Shown here one piece after another: positions 1-6,284 of a stretch of 6,428 nt of DNA. This DNA is from Methanolobus sp. UBA474 (GTDB taxonomy: Archaea; Halobacteriota; Methanosarcinia; Methanosarcinales; Methanosarcinaceae). The notes beneath the pieces were generated by a model. That model did not search any database and had not been told where the DNA came from. It saw only the letters and a list, made by a program, of their open reading frames with translations. Position 1 is the stretch's first letter. Each line of letters starts with the position of its first letter. The position numbers and the translations under genes are program-made. The stretch covers positions 1 to 6,428 of the forward strand of contig DANZ01000098.1 of the NCBI GenBank assembly GCA_002501695.1, given 5' to 3'.

Positions 1-155
1 ATGCTGCCACTAATGAGAAAGGACCCATAATAAAAGTAGCAACAGAGCTGATGGAGGAATTTATAGGTCATGGCAGGTTCAGGCTGCTTGGAGTCGGAGT
101 AAGCAAACTTGAACACATAAATGAAAAGCAAACATTCCTGAGCGATTTTTCCTGA
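1..155 (+). CDS. dinB: DNA polymerase IV (Y-family, DinB-like), C-terminal fragment
   Basis: This is the 3' end of a gene that begins outside the window. The frame starting at base 3 is open from the edge to a TGA at 153-155 and gives 50 residues, so most of the roughly 350-residue family length is missing. The visible part fits the end of the little-finger domain of Y-family polymerases: a helix (KVATELMEEF) followed by the strand RFRLLGVGVSKLE, which resembles the family's closing LLGVRVSNL segment. The last residues contain Q-T-F-L-S-D-F-S, a near match to the archaeal PCNA-interacting box (Qxx-hydrophobic-xx-aromatic-aromatic) with serine in the last aromatic position. These enzymes carry out error-prone synthesis across damaged template bases, and the tail would dock the enzyme on the sliding clamp. 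Identity rests on a short segment, and the catalytic palm residues are not in view. Confidence 0.8.
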   Translation, partial: AATNEKGPIIKVATELMEEFIGHGRFRLLGVGVSKLEHINEKQTFLSDFS

Positions 156-216
156 TGGCCGCACACAGGTATGACCCGGTAGATGACATATACTGAAAGC
201 ATTTTTATGCATGACC

Positions 217-227
217 AATATAAAATA
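217..227 (+). promoter_or_regulatory. TATA-like AT block upstream of the methyltransferase/ATP-grasp gene
   Basis: The sequence AATATAAAATA sits in otherwise mixed sequence 113-123 bases before the ATG at 340. If it is the archaeal TATA box, transcription would start around 245-255 and leave a leader of about 90 nt, a length that is common in methanogens. The block is also TATA-like when read on the minus strand, where no gene is evident. A weaker alternative, the T-rich stretch at 264-270, lies closer to the gene. Confidence 0.3.
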
Positions 228-296
228 TGCGGCACCGTTAAACAGTCTCTTTGTGAACATAGATTTTTATTCTTAAGATCCATATTTCCATTTCAA

Positions 297-314
297 CTGT
301 ATCAATTGATGCAG
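297..314. repeat. Imperfect 18-bp dyad in the leader of the fusion gene
   Basis: A perfect 10-bp palindrome, ATCAATTGAT (301-310), is flanked by CTG and CAG arms with one mismatched pair (T300/G311). As RNA, the same bases could fold into a 7-pair stem (CUGUAUC with GAUGCAG, the mismatch becoming a G-U wobble) and an AAUU tetraloop. It ends 11 bases before the presumed ribosome binding site at 326-330. It could be an operator or a leader hairpin, or it could be chance. Confidence 0.35.
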
Positions 315-339
315 CCCACAATTCAGAGGGAAGTTCCTG

Positions 340-2256
340 ATGAAAAATAAAGCCAAAAACTACCAGAACAAGTGCAGAAGCAGACCCAGGACACTTGGGC
401 CGGTCTCACATCTTGAAGAACATGTGAATCCCGAATGGTGGAAAAAGATATTTAATTCGCTCTACTTGAAAACAGACGCAGATATTGTGGATGATGCCTC
501 TATCACCAGGCAGGAAATAGACACTTTTCATGGCTTTCTCAAGCTAACACCGGAGAGCCATGTACTTGACCTGTGCTGCGGACAGGGAAGGCATGCACTG
601 GAGCTTGCAAGAAGAGGATTGAAGAACGTGGAAGGCCTCGACAGGTCCCATTACCTTATACAGAGGGCAAAGGTCTCTGCAAAGAAGGAAGGGCTTGGGG
701 TCAAGTTCAGAGAGGGCGATGCCAGGAAAACCCCTTATGCAACAGATCATTTCGATGCAGTGATGCTTCTGGGGAACAGTTTTGGCTATTTTGAAACATC
801 TGAAGAGGACCTGAGGGTATTGAAGGAAGTCAGAAGGATACTCAAACCCAGGGGAAGTGTCCTGCTTGATGTCGCTGACGGCTCTTTCCTTAAGGAGAAC
901 TATCAGCCGAGATCCTGGGAGTGGATAGACAAGCACAATTTTGTATGCAGGGAGCGGTCCATATCTCTCGACGGACAGAAACTGATATCAAGAGAGGTTA
1001 TTGTAAACGAGACATCAGGTGTTGTTGCAGACCAGTTTTACGCAGAACGCCTGTATACCAGCGAGGGCCTCATTGAACTTTTGAAGAAAGCTGAGTTCAC
1101 CGACATAGAGATAGTTGACTCCATTAAGTCCGAAACCCTTCGAAATCAGGATCTGGGGATGATGGAAAGGCGTATATTCGTCACTGCTTCCATCAAAAAG
1201 GAATGGACACCTAAGAAGAAGAGATCAAAGGACATTGAAAATAACGTAGTGGTCATATTCGGGGACCCTCAAAAGAGAGATGAGTTAAAGCCCTGCGGGG
1301 TCTTTGATGATGACGACCTGTACACCATAGACCAGCTTAAGGGAAGCATCCAGTCAGCTGAGGGATATTCATTCAAATACCTGAATAATCACGACACGCT
1401 TATCTATGATCTTGCAAAACTCAAGGGCAAAGTGGATTTTGTATTCAACCTGTGCGATGAAGGTTACAGCAATGATCCCAGAAGAGAGCTGCATGTGCCT
1501 GCACTCCTGGAGATGCTGGGTATCCCGTATACAGGATCAGGGCCACAGTGCCTTGCTTTCTGCTATGATAAGGCACTGGTCAGGGGAATTGCAAAGGATC
1601 TTGAAGTACCGGTGCCTGAGGGCATAGTAGTGAAGGCAGAGGACAGCATGTTCGAGCTGCCGCTGGGTTTTCCTGTCATCGTAAAGCCCAACTTCGGCGA
1701 TTCGAGCTTCGGGCTGAACCAGCACAGCGTCTGTAACAGCTATGATGAGGTTGTCAGGGCCATCTATGATATCAGAGAGGGCCTCGGGTACGACAAGCCA
1801 ATACTCATAGAAGAGTTCCTTACAGGAAAGGACCTGAGCATAGGTATCATCGGTAATCCGCCTGAGAACTACACAGTTCTTCCCATCGTTCAGGAGGACT
1901 ACTCCGAGCTTCCGGATGAACTGCCAAAGGTGTGCGGATATGAGGCAAAGTGGATACCCGAGTCACCCTACTGGAAGATCAGATCTGTCTCCGCAGACCT
2001 TCCAAAGGATGTAGAGGAGAAGATAATAGAGTGCAGCCTTAAGCTTATCAACAGGCTTGAGTGCAGGGATTACACCCGCCTTGACTGGAGGCTTGATGCC
2101 GCAGGCAACCCAAAGCTCCTGGAAGTGAACCCCAATCCCGGCTGGTGCTGGGACGGACACCTGGCTAAAATGGCAAAGCTTGCAGGCATGTCGTATGAGG
2201 ATATGCTGATCCATATCCTCAAGAGCGCGGATGAAAGGATCTCTGCTCAGAAATGA
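340..2256 (+). CDS. Class I SAM methyltransferase fused to a D-Ala-D-Ala-ligase-like ATP-grasp domain
   Basis: Two enzymes lie in one 638-residue chain. Residues ~30-285 form a class I SAM-dependent methyltransferase: motif I VLDLCCGQG (75-83), the acidic ribose-binding position D101 in EGLDRS, EGDARK (125-130), and the LKPRGSVLLDVADG strand (168-181). A lysine-rich linker (~286-300) follows. Residues ~302-630 form an ATP-grasp domain of the D-alanine-D-alanine ligase type: LEMLGIPYTGSG (390-401), K411, IVKP with K449, GDSSFG (453-458, replacing the phosphate-binding serine loop), the acidic EEF (491-493), RLD (580-582), and the metal-binding EVNPNPG (595-601, E595 and N597). The usual N-terminal EVS motif of Ddl is not seen, and GWCWDGH (601-607) follows the last motif, so D-Ala is probably not the substrate. 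ATP-grasp ligases of this kind join a carboxylate to an amine or similar nucleophile through an acyl phosphate. Both active sites look intact; substrates are unknown. GAGGG at 326-330 supports the ATG at 340. Wide spacers on both sides suggest its own transcript. Confidence 0.85.
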   Translation: MKNKAKNYQNKCRSRPRTLGPVSHLEEHVNPEWWKKIFNSLYLKTDADIVDDASITRQEIDTFHGFLKLTPESHVLDLCCGQGRHALELARRGLKNVEGLDRSHYLIQRAKVSAKKEGLGVKFREGDARKTPYATDHFDAVMLLGNSFGYFETSEEDLRVLKEVRRILKPRGSVLLDVADGSFLKENYQPRSWEWIDKHNFVCRERSISLDGQKLISREVIVNETSGVVADQFYAERLYTSEGLIELLKKAEFTDIEIVDSIKSETLRNQDLGMMERRIFVTASIKKEWTPKKKRSKDIENNVVVIFGDPQKRDELKPCGVFDDDDLYTIDQLKGSIQSAEGYSFKYLNNHDTLIYDLAKLKGKVDFVFNLCDEGYSNDPRRELHVPALLEMLGIPYTGSGPQCLAFCYDKALVRGIAKDLEVPVPEGIVVKAEDSMFELPLGFPVIVKPNFGDSSFGLNQHSVCNSYDEVVRAIYDIREGLGYDKPILIEEFLTGKDLSIGIIGNPPENYTVLPIVQEDYSELPDELPKVCGYEAKWIPESPYWKIRSVSADLPKDVEEKIIECSLKLINRLECRDYTRLDWRLDAAGNPKLLEVNPNPGWCWDGHLAKMAKLAGMSYEDMLIHILKSADERISAQK

Positions 2257-2288
2257 ACGTTTTAAGGCACTGATATTCCAAAGCTGCA

Positions 2289-2326
2289 GGAAAGAGTAAT
2301 TCTTACTCTCTCCGGTTTAATTTTTT
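2289..2326 (+). terminator. Hairpin plus T-tract after the fusion gene
   Basis: Thirty-two bases after the stop codon, arms 2289-2299 and 2303-2313 pair at 10 of 11 positions around a TTC loop (the single mismatch is A2292/C2310). A T-rich run ending in six to seven thymines (2316-2326) follows. Two more T-rich runs lie at 2342-2351 and 2353-2364. In archaea the T-tracts alone can release RNA polymerase, so the string of them makes this a robust end point and separates the gene from gpgS downstream. Confidence 0.6.
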
Positions 2327-2379
2327 CACGTATCGTTACAGTTATTTTTTTGTTTTATCTTTTTCAAAGAGTATTGGCC

Positions 2380-2389
2380 ATCCCGGGAT
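2380..2389. repeat. Perfect 10-bp palindrome ATCCCGGGAT upstream of gpgS
   Basis: This GC-centred palindrome stands in very AT-rich sequence, about 50 bases upstream of the candidate gpgS TATA box. Its position would suit an upstream regulatory site, but no known archaeal operator is recognised. A 10-bp palindrome can occur by chance, and only one copy was noticed. Confidence 0.25.
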
Positions 2390-2439
2390 AAATGAAATGC
2401 CCTGCCCGAATTAAGTTAAATGTATTATTTTTAGAAGGG

Positions 2440-2449
2440 TTTATTTAAG
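2440..2449 (+). promoter_or_regulatory. Candidate archaeal TATA box for gpgS
   Basis: TTTATTTAAG resembles the archaeal TATA consensus and is preceded by the purine-rich AGAAGG, a position suited to a BRE. Transcription would begin roughly 25 bases downstream (about 2465-2470), leaving a leader of about 60-65 nt. This is the best match in the spacer, but nearby AT-rich sequence (2411-2432) offers alternatives. Confidence 0.4.
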
Positions 2450-2531
2450 TAGGAGTCCGGTGAAAAGTTAACTCTGAAATGCCGACATCGGTACAAACAT
2501 CAGATCAGTACGAACAGGGACAGGGAATAAC

Positions 2532-3731
2532 ATGAAAGTGAACCGTGGCATAGAAGAGCAACTGCAGGACATTGGAGATATAGATATTGTAGTGGGGATC
2601 CTTACAAAGAATGTGGAACCCACGATACTGCATGTAATGAATGTTGTACGGGAAGGGATATTGCAATACCTTTCTCCATATAATACGCTGGTTGTCGTTT
2701 CAGATGGCTTTTCAACAGACAGGACAGCAGAGCTAGCAGGTCTTTTCGAACTATCTCCTGTAAAAAAGATAGTTGTCGAGCAGATGGGGGTTCCCGGTAA
2801 GGGAGACGGAATACGCACGGTCATGGAAATCGCGCATAAGCTCAATTCCAAGGCAATTGCTTTTGTTGACGGGGACTTACTCTCGGTCAAGGGAGAATGG
2901 ATACAGGAAATGGTAAGACCCGTGCTTTACGGCAGGACGGACCTGGTGGTGCCTTTTTACGTGCGCGACAAGTTTGACGGCGTCATCACGAACAACCTTG
3001 CCTACCCGTTCACAAGAGCATATTATGGCGCCGATATCCGGCAGCCTATCGGAGGAGAATTCTGCATATCCAGCAAGCTCATGGAGATACTGCGCACCCA
3101 CCCGCTTTTCCCTTCGGACTTCGGGATAGATATATTCATCACTACCGTGGCATCTGCTGAGAGGCGCAGAATAAGGGAGTCCATGCTGGGGCTAAAGCTC
3201 CATGAGTCCACTACCAAATATGTAGACCCCGAATCCTCTCTCATCCCGATGTTCAGGCAGGTGGTCAAAACAATGTTCGACCTTGCTGTCTACTATAACG
3301 GAAAGAACCACAGGCCGATACCAACAGAAATTGCAGGCGTATCAGAATACTACGGGCCTGTGCCTGTGCCTGTGGCCGTCAACCGGGAAAAGATGCTTGA
3401 GACCGTGTCCAAGCGATACGGGGAGTATTCTGATATCTACGAGAAACTGCTGCCAAAGGACATACTCAACCACCTCGGGGCCTTCCTTGAAGGAAAGCAG
3501 TATCTTGATGCTGAAAAGTGGTCATACATCGTATGGAGCATTTTCGAGGAATATTCCACAACATATGATGTCCGGCTGGTGGATGCATTGAGAGTTATGT
3601 GGCTTACAAGGTTCATAGGATTCTATAACGAGTGCAAGGACATGAACTTCTGCGAGGCTGAAGCCAAGATACGGGAAAATGCCATCATATTCGAAGAGAT
3701 GAAGAACGAGGTGCTCGGGGAAGCAGCCTGA
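2532..3731 (+). CDS. gpgS: Glucosyl-3-phosphoglycerate synthase
   Basis: This cytoplasmic GT-A-fold glycosyltransferase is expected to transfer glucose from a nucleotide sugar (GDP-glucose in the characterised Methanococcoides burtonii enzyme) to D-3-phosphoglycerate. The product, glucosyl-3-phosphoglycerate, is dephosphorylated to the compatible solute glucosylglycerate. The 399-residue length fits the family. Visible motifs in order: nucleotide-binding SDGFSTDRT (57-65), GKGDGIR (89-95, with K90), the metal-binding D-x-D as VDGD (D113, D115), the acceptor-site segment QPIGGEF (171-177), GID at 198-200 (D200, the acidic position of the FGID segment) and LKLHES (221-226), where H224 matches the metal-binding histidine of mycobacterial GpgS. 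The C-terminal part beyond ~300 is helical. The AGGGA just upstream supports the ATG at 2532. The gene sits alone between a terminator and a convergent neighbour, and no GpgP-like HAD phosphatase is in the window. Related mannosyl-3-phosphoglycerate synthases are the main alternative, but the motifs favour GpgS. Confidence 0.85.
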   Translation: MKVNRGIEEQLQDIGDIDIVVGILTKNVEPTILHVMNVVREGILQYLSPYNTLVVVSDGFSTDRTAELAGLFELSPVKKIVVEQMGVPGKGDGIRTVMEIAHKLNSKAIAFVDGDLLSVKGEWIQEMVRPVLYGRTDLVVPFYVRDKFDGVITNNLAYPFTRAYYGADIRQPIGGEFCISSKLMEILRTHPLFPSDFGIDIFITTVASAERRRIRESMLGLKLHESTTKYVDPESSLIPMFRQVVKTMFDLAVYYNGKNHRPIPTEIAGVSEYYGPVPVPVAVNREKMLETVSKRYGEYSDIYEKLLPKDILNHLGAFLEGKQYLDAEKWSYIVWSIFEEYSTTYDVRLVDALRVMWLTRFIGFYNECKDMNFCEAEAKIRENAIIFEEMKNEVLGEAA

Positions 3732-3785
3732 GGCTGCAACCCTCCACCATAACAGGAGGCTTACTTTTCCATTGCTTTTTTTCTC
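3723..3785 (+). terminator. Hairpin(s) and T-tract at the gpgS/alkD convergent junction
   Basis: GCAGCC (3723-3728) and GGCTGC (3732-3737) form a perfect 6-bp stem whose 3-base loop is the gpgS stop codon itself. A second inverted repeat, CCTCC (3741-3745) with GGAGG (3755-3759), fills most of the 29-bp spacer. On the plus strand these are followed by T-rich sequence (3764-3785, including seven consecutive T) lying inside the 3' end of the minus-strand gene, which could end gpgS transcription. The stems read the same on both strands, but no T-tract follows them in the minus direction. Confidence 0.45.
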
Positions 3786-4471
3786 AGGTCTTCCGGGAAT
3801 TTCTCAATGGCATACCTTAAGGAAGTTCGTGGCATAATACCCTTGTTCTTTATCACGTACTCAAATATCTCCCGCTGGTGCGCCTTGCTTGCTTCCTTGA
3901 GCATCCACCCATAGCCCTTGCGCACAAGGTCATCCTCATCCATGAGCAGCCTGTCGGCTATCTCCAGGACATCTTTCAGGAATTTACCATTCCTGGCAGG
4001 CAGGACAAGGGTCACGGCCGCAGCCCTCCTGAACCACCTGTTCTCAGAGCCGGTCCACTGTTTGAGCCTGCTGACATAATCTGGATAGGTTTCGATGAAA
4101 GAGGCAACCGAATGGTTACAGAAAGTATCGCATTTTGCCCAGTTGTTGACGTATTTCCCGATCCACCCCTCGAATATCTCAAAATCCCCGGGCTCGTAAT
4201 ATTTCCTTAAGCGGTAAACCCAGTCAAAAGCAATAGAGGATTCTTCGAAAATGTCTGACCCCAGGAGATGTTCGCACAGCGAAAAGATCTCCTGCTTGCT
4301 TTGGCCCCCTATCTGCCGGAAGTATTTATCTGCGATCCGGATCACAGTTGCTGCCTTTACTCCATAGCAGTTTATCTCTTCCTTGAAAAAACGTGCGGAG
4401 GACTCTTTAGTCTTTTCGTCTGCATTGCGGGCCAGTTCCGCCCTTATTTCCGATATAAGATCGTCATGCAT
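3761..4471 (-). CDS. DNA alkylation repair protein, AlkD-type HEAT-repeat glycosylase
   Basis: The product is an all-helical protein of the AlkD family, which removes N3- and N7-alkylated purines by cradling DNA with tandem HEAT-like helices and excising without flipping the base into a pocket. From the ATG at 4471 it has 236 residues, close to family size. Key residues are present: NNWAKCD carries the Trp-x3-Asp pair matching W109/D113 of Bacillus cereus AlkD, NRWFRRAAA supplies the arginine matching R148, and GYGWMLKEASK holds the tryptophan matching W187. The C-terminal MPRTSLRYAIEK is typical of the family. Two other starts are possible: ATG at 4486, or TTG at 4522 in the same frame. I chose 4471 because the family N-terminus (a short helix, then DEKTKESSARFFKEEI) begins there and GGCGAG precedes it, although spacing is only 3 bases. 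It is convergent with gpgS and divergent from the pirin gene. Confidence 0.85.
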   Translation of the reverse strand: MHDDLISEIRAELARNADEKTKESSARFFKEEINCYGVKAATVIRIADKYFRQIGGQSKQEIFSLCEHLLGSDIFEESSIAFDWVYRLRKYYEPGDFEIFEGWIGKYVNNWAKCDTFCNHSVASFIETYPDYVSRLKQWTGSENRWFRRAAAVTLVLPARNGKFLKDVLEIADRLLMDEDDLVRKGYGWMLKEASKAHQREIFEYVIKNKGIMPRTSLRYAIEKFPEDLRKKAMEK

Positions 4472-4553
4472 TTGCTCGCCAGCCATGGATTCTTTGTTAA
4501 GGATATTGAGAAGATAGCACAAATGGTTAATACGGCTTGCGGATGATATTCAT

Positions 4554-5435
4554 ATGGGGGAGACAATAGACAATACCAACGATGTGAGCAATACCAGTAC
4601 TGTCAGACAGATACTGAAGAGTGTGCCGATCACCGAGGGTGCCGGGGTGCATCTGAAAAGGGCGTTCAATTCGGGCAGGGGTCCTAACCTTGACCCGTTC
4701 CTTATGCTGGATGATTTCCACTCAGACGATCCAGAGGATTACAGGATGGGGTTCCCATGGCATCCTCACCGCGGCATGGAAACGATAACCTATGTACTTT
4801 CCGGCATCGTGGAGCACAGGGACAGTCTCGGGAACAAAGGCGTGATAGGCCCGGGCGATATACAGTGGATGACAGCAGGCAGCGGGATAATACACCAGGA
4901 GATGCCCAGGGGTAACGAGAAGGGAGAACTCTGGGGACTGCAGCTGTGGACAAACCTTCCCGCCGCCCACAAGATGATGCCGCCCAGGTACAGGGAGATC
5001 AAAAGCGAGGACATACCCTTAGTGCATACGATCAACGGCACCGAGGTCAAAGTGATCTGCGGGGATGTAGACGGGATGCACGGCCCTGTTAGGGACATCA
5101 TGACAGAGGTCGAATACATGGATATCACGATACCTGCGGACGCCTCCTACCGACACCCTACACAGCCACAGAATACTGTGTTTGCATACGTCCTGGAAGG
5201 GGAGGGCTACTTCAACCCAAACAGCAGGACATCCGCAGGCAGTGAGAGTCTTGTAGTATTCGAGAGCGATTACTGGACAGAGGTAAAAGCCGCAGGTAAA
5301 GGCGTAAGGTTCCTGCTGCTCTCAGGAAAGCCGCTGAACGAGCCTGTAGCATGGCGCGGGCCGGTGGTGATGAACACGCAGGAAGAGCTGAGGCAGGCCT
5401 TTGAGGATTACAGGGAGGACAGGTTCGTAAAATGA
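4554..5435 (+). CDS. Pirin family protein (bicupin)
   Basis: The 293-residue soluble protein has the two cupin barrels of pirins. The N-terminal barrel carries the signature: GAGVHLKRAF (29-38), PFLMLDDF (48-55), HPHRGMETITYVLSG (70-84), GDIQWMTAGSGIIHQEMP (101-118) and LQLWTNLP (129-136). The four metal ligands of human pirin (H56, H58, H101, E103) correspond to H70, H72, H114 and E116, so iron binding is expected. The second barrel (~160-290), with TVFAYVLEGEGYF (208-220), lacks the histidine set, as is usual. Some bacterial pirins show quercetin 2,3-dioxygenase activity, and eukaryotic pirin is a redox-sensitive transcription cofactor; the role in archaea is not known. The ATG at 4554 follows GGATGAT, a weak ribosome-binding sequence. 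About 15 residues precede the usual family start, so a slightly later start cannot be excluded. It is divergent from the alkylation repair gene, with 82 bases between starts and no clear TATA box. Confidence 0.88.
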   Translation: MGETIDNTNDVSNTSTVRQILKSVPITEGAGVHLKRAFNSGRGPNLDPFLMLDDFHSDDPEDYRMGFPWHPHRGMETITYVLSGIVEHRDSLGNKGVIGPGDIQWMTAGSGIIHQEMPRGNEKGELWGLQLWTNLPAAHKMMPPRYREIKSEDIPLVHTINGTEVKVICGDVDGMHGPVRDIMTEVEYMDITIPADASYRHPTQPQNTVFAYVLEGEGYFNPNSRTSAGSESLVVFESDYWTEVKAAGKGVRFLLLSGKPLNEPVAWRGPVVMNTQEELRQAFEDYREDRFVK

Positions 5436-5472
5436 AAGGCACATTTTAAAGAGCCTCTCATTAAGGCACCTA

Positions 5473-6246
5473 TCAAAAACCGAGTGACATAAGATCAATA
5501 TTAGTAAATCCTCCAATTATCAGGAAAGCTATGATCAATGGCTGATGAACCAGGTAAATGAAAAGTGATTTCCTGCCCATAAGGCCAAACAATTTCACCA
5601 GGGGATCATTTTCAAGGTCAGGTATCCTGAACTGCCTCCAATAGCCACGGTACAGGATGTTTCCGGCTGAGACACCCAGAAGGACCAGGCCGAACCAGGG
5701 GATCAAAGGGACGTAATCTATGGAATAAAAACCGTAGGGTCTGATGCCAAGCCAGAGCAGCCAGGGAAAATCAACATATGCACCTTCTGCAAAAGAACCG
5801 ATGAACAGGATCGCCAAACCTACGAACATAGGCTTCAGCTGGAATTTAAGGAAAGGATATGCCAGGATAATAGAAACGCCTATGAGATGAAGTATCCCGA
5901 AAAAGATGGTGCCCCGGGGAAGCAATATGCCCGTAACAAGGGTAATGACAATCCCCCATGAGAATATAGCAGCACCCCTTCTAACATATTTGGGAAATAG
6001 ACTGCGGCTTCCATTCGTACAATACCTTGCCCGGGAATAACTAAGAGTGAGAGACAGACCTACAAGGAAAATGAAAGTCATAGAGGCACTTCTTCCTATA
6101 ATCAGCAGGACACCTGAATTAACATCCAGTCCTAATATGCCTAAAGACCTCATATCGTAGAACAGATGATAGACCACCATGAGAACGATCGCCACACCGC
6201 GAAAAAAGTCAATCTCCCAGAATCGCTTTTCCAGAGTGTGATCCAT
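5473..6246 (-). CDS. DUF1624 / heparan-alpha-glucosaminide N-acetyltransferase-like membrane protein
   Basis: This is a 257-residue integral membrane protein with about seven to eight hydrophobic segments (approximately 14-31, 45-70, 92-110, 113-130, 138-155, 178-198 and 222-245). Family signatures are clear: RFWEIDFFRGVAIVLMVVYH (8-27) with the Arg-Gly pair and closing His, FIFLVGLSLTLSYSRA (58-73), GILHLIGVS (117-125) whose His120 is a conserved polar residue within a membrane helix, DYVPLIPWFGLVLLG (177-191), and GRKSLFIYLVHQPLI (224-238). Relatives include the catalytic domain of lysosomal HGSNAT, which moves an acetyl group across a membrane to a sugar amine, so a transmembrane acyl transfer to a surface glycan is possible here but not shown. 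The archaeal substrate is unknown. The ATG at 6246 has only a weak GGGG upstream. The preceding minus-strand gene ends 38 bases before this start, suggesting cotranscription. It ends 37 bases from the convergent pirin gene. Confidence 0.85.
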   Translation of the reverse strand: MDHTLEKRFWEIDFFRGVAIVLMVVYHLFYDMRSLGILGLDVNSGVLLIIGRSASMTFIFLVGLSLTLSYSRARYCTNGSRSLFPKYVRRGAAIFSWGIVITLVTGILLPRGTIFFGILHLIGVSIILAYPFLKFQLKPMFVGLAILFIGSFAEGAYVDFPWLLWLGIRPYGFYSIDYVPLIPWFGLVLLGVSAGNILYRGYWRQFRIPDLENDPLVKLFGLMGRKSLFIYLVHQPLIIAFLIIGGFTNIDLMSLGF

Positions 6247-6284
6247 GGTTTGCCCCGATACGGATGAACGTGATACTGCCTGCT

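Noticed and set aside
68..283. Minus-strand open frame across the polymerase end and the first spacer
   Set aside because: It overlaps the polymerase C-terminus antisense and then runs through AT-rich spacer. The translation is rich in Cys and Ser with no domain pattern, and no ribosome binding site was noted.
544..936. 130-codon minus-strand open frame inside the methyltransferase domain
   Set aside because: It is antisense to the strongly conserved SAM-binding core, and its composition and lack of motifs mark it as a shadow.
2466..2491. Short palindromes in the gpgS leader (AGTTAACT and CCGA-CA-TCGG)
   Set aside because: The arms are only four bases each, with no larger fold or repeated pattern to support a riboswitch or operator.
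2468..2890. 140-codon minus-strand open frame over the start of gpgS
   Set aside because: The Ser/Thr/Pro-rich translation is typical of a frame opposite a real gene, and the gpgS motifs lie on the other strand.
4487..4522. TTG start at 4522 giving the repair protein 17 extra residues
   Set aside because: There is no ribosome binding sequence before the TTG, and the extra residues are not part of the family N-terminus as known. It remains possible but is less likely than ATG 4471 or 4486.
3878..4546. Two plus-strand open frames (3878-4210 and 4268-4546) opposite the alkylation repair gene
   Set aside because: The minus strand encodes a full AlkD-type protein with its catalytic residues. These frames have no recognisable domain.
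5437..5465. Possible terminator hairpin between the pirin and DUF1624 genes
   Set aside because: Only 4-bp AGGC/GCCT pairings with loops of varying size were found, and no strong T-tract follows, so it is not better than chance.
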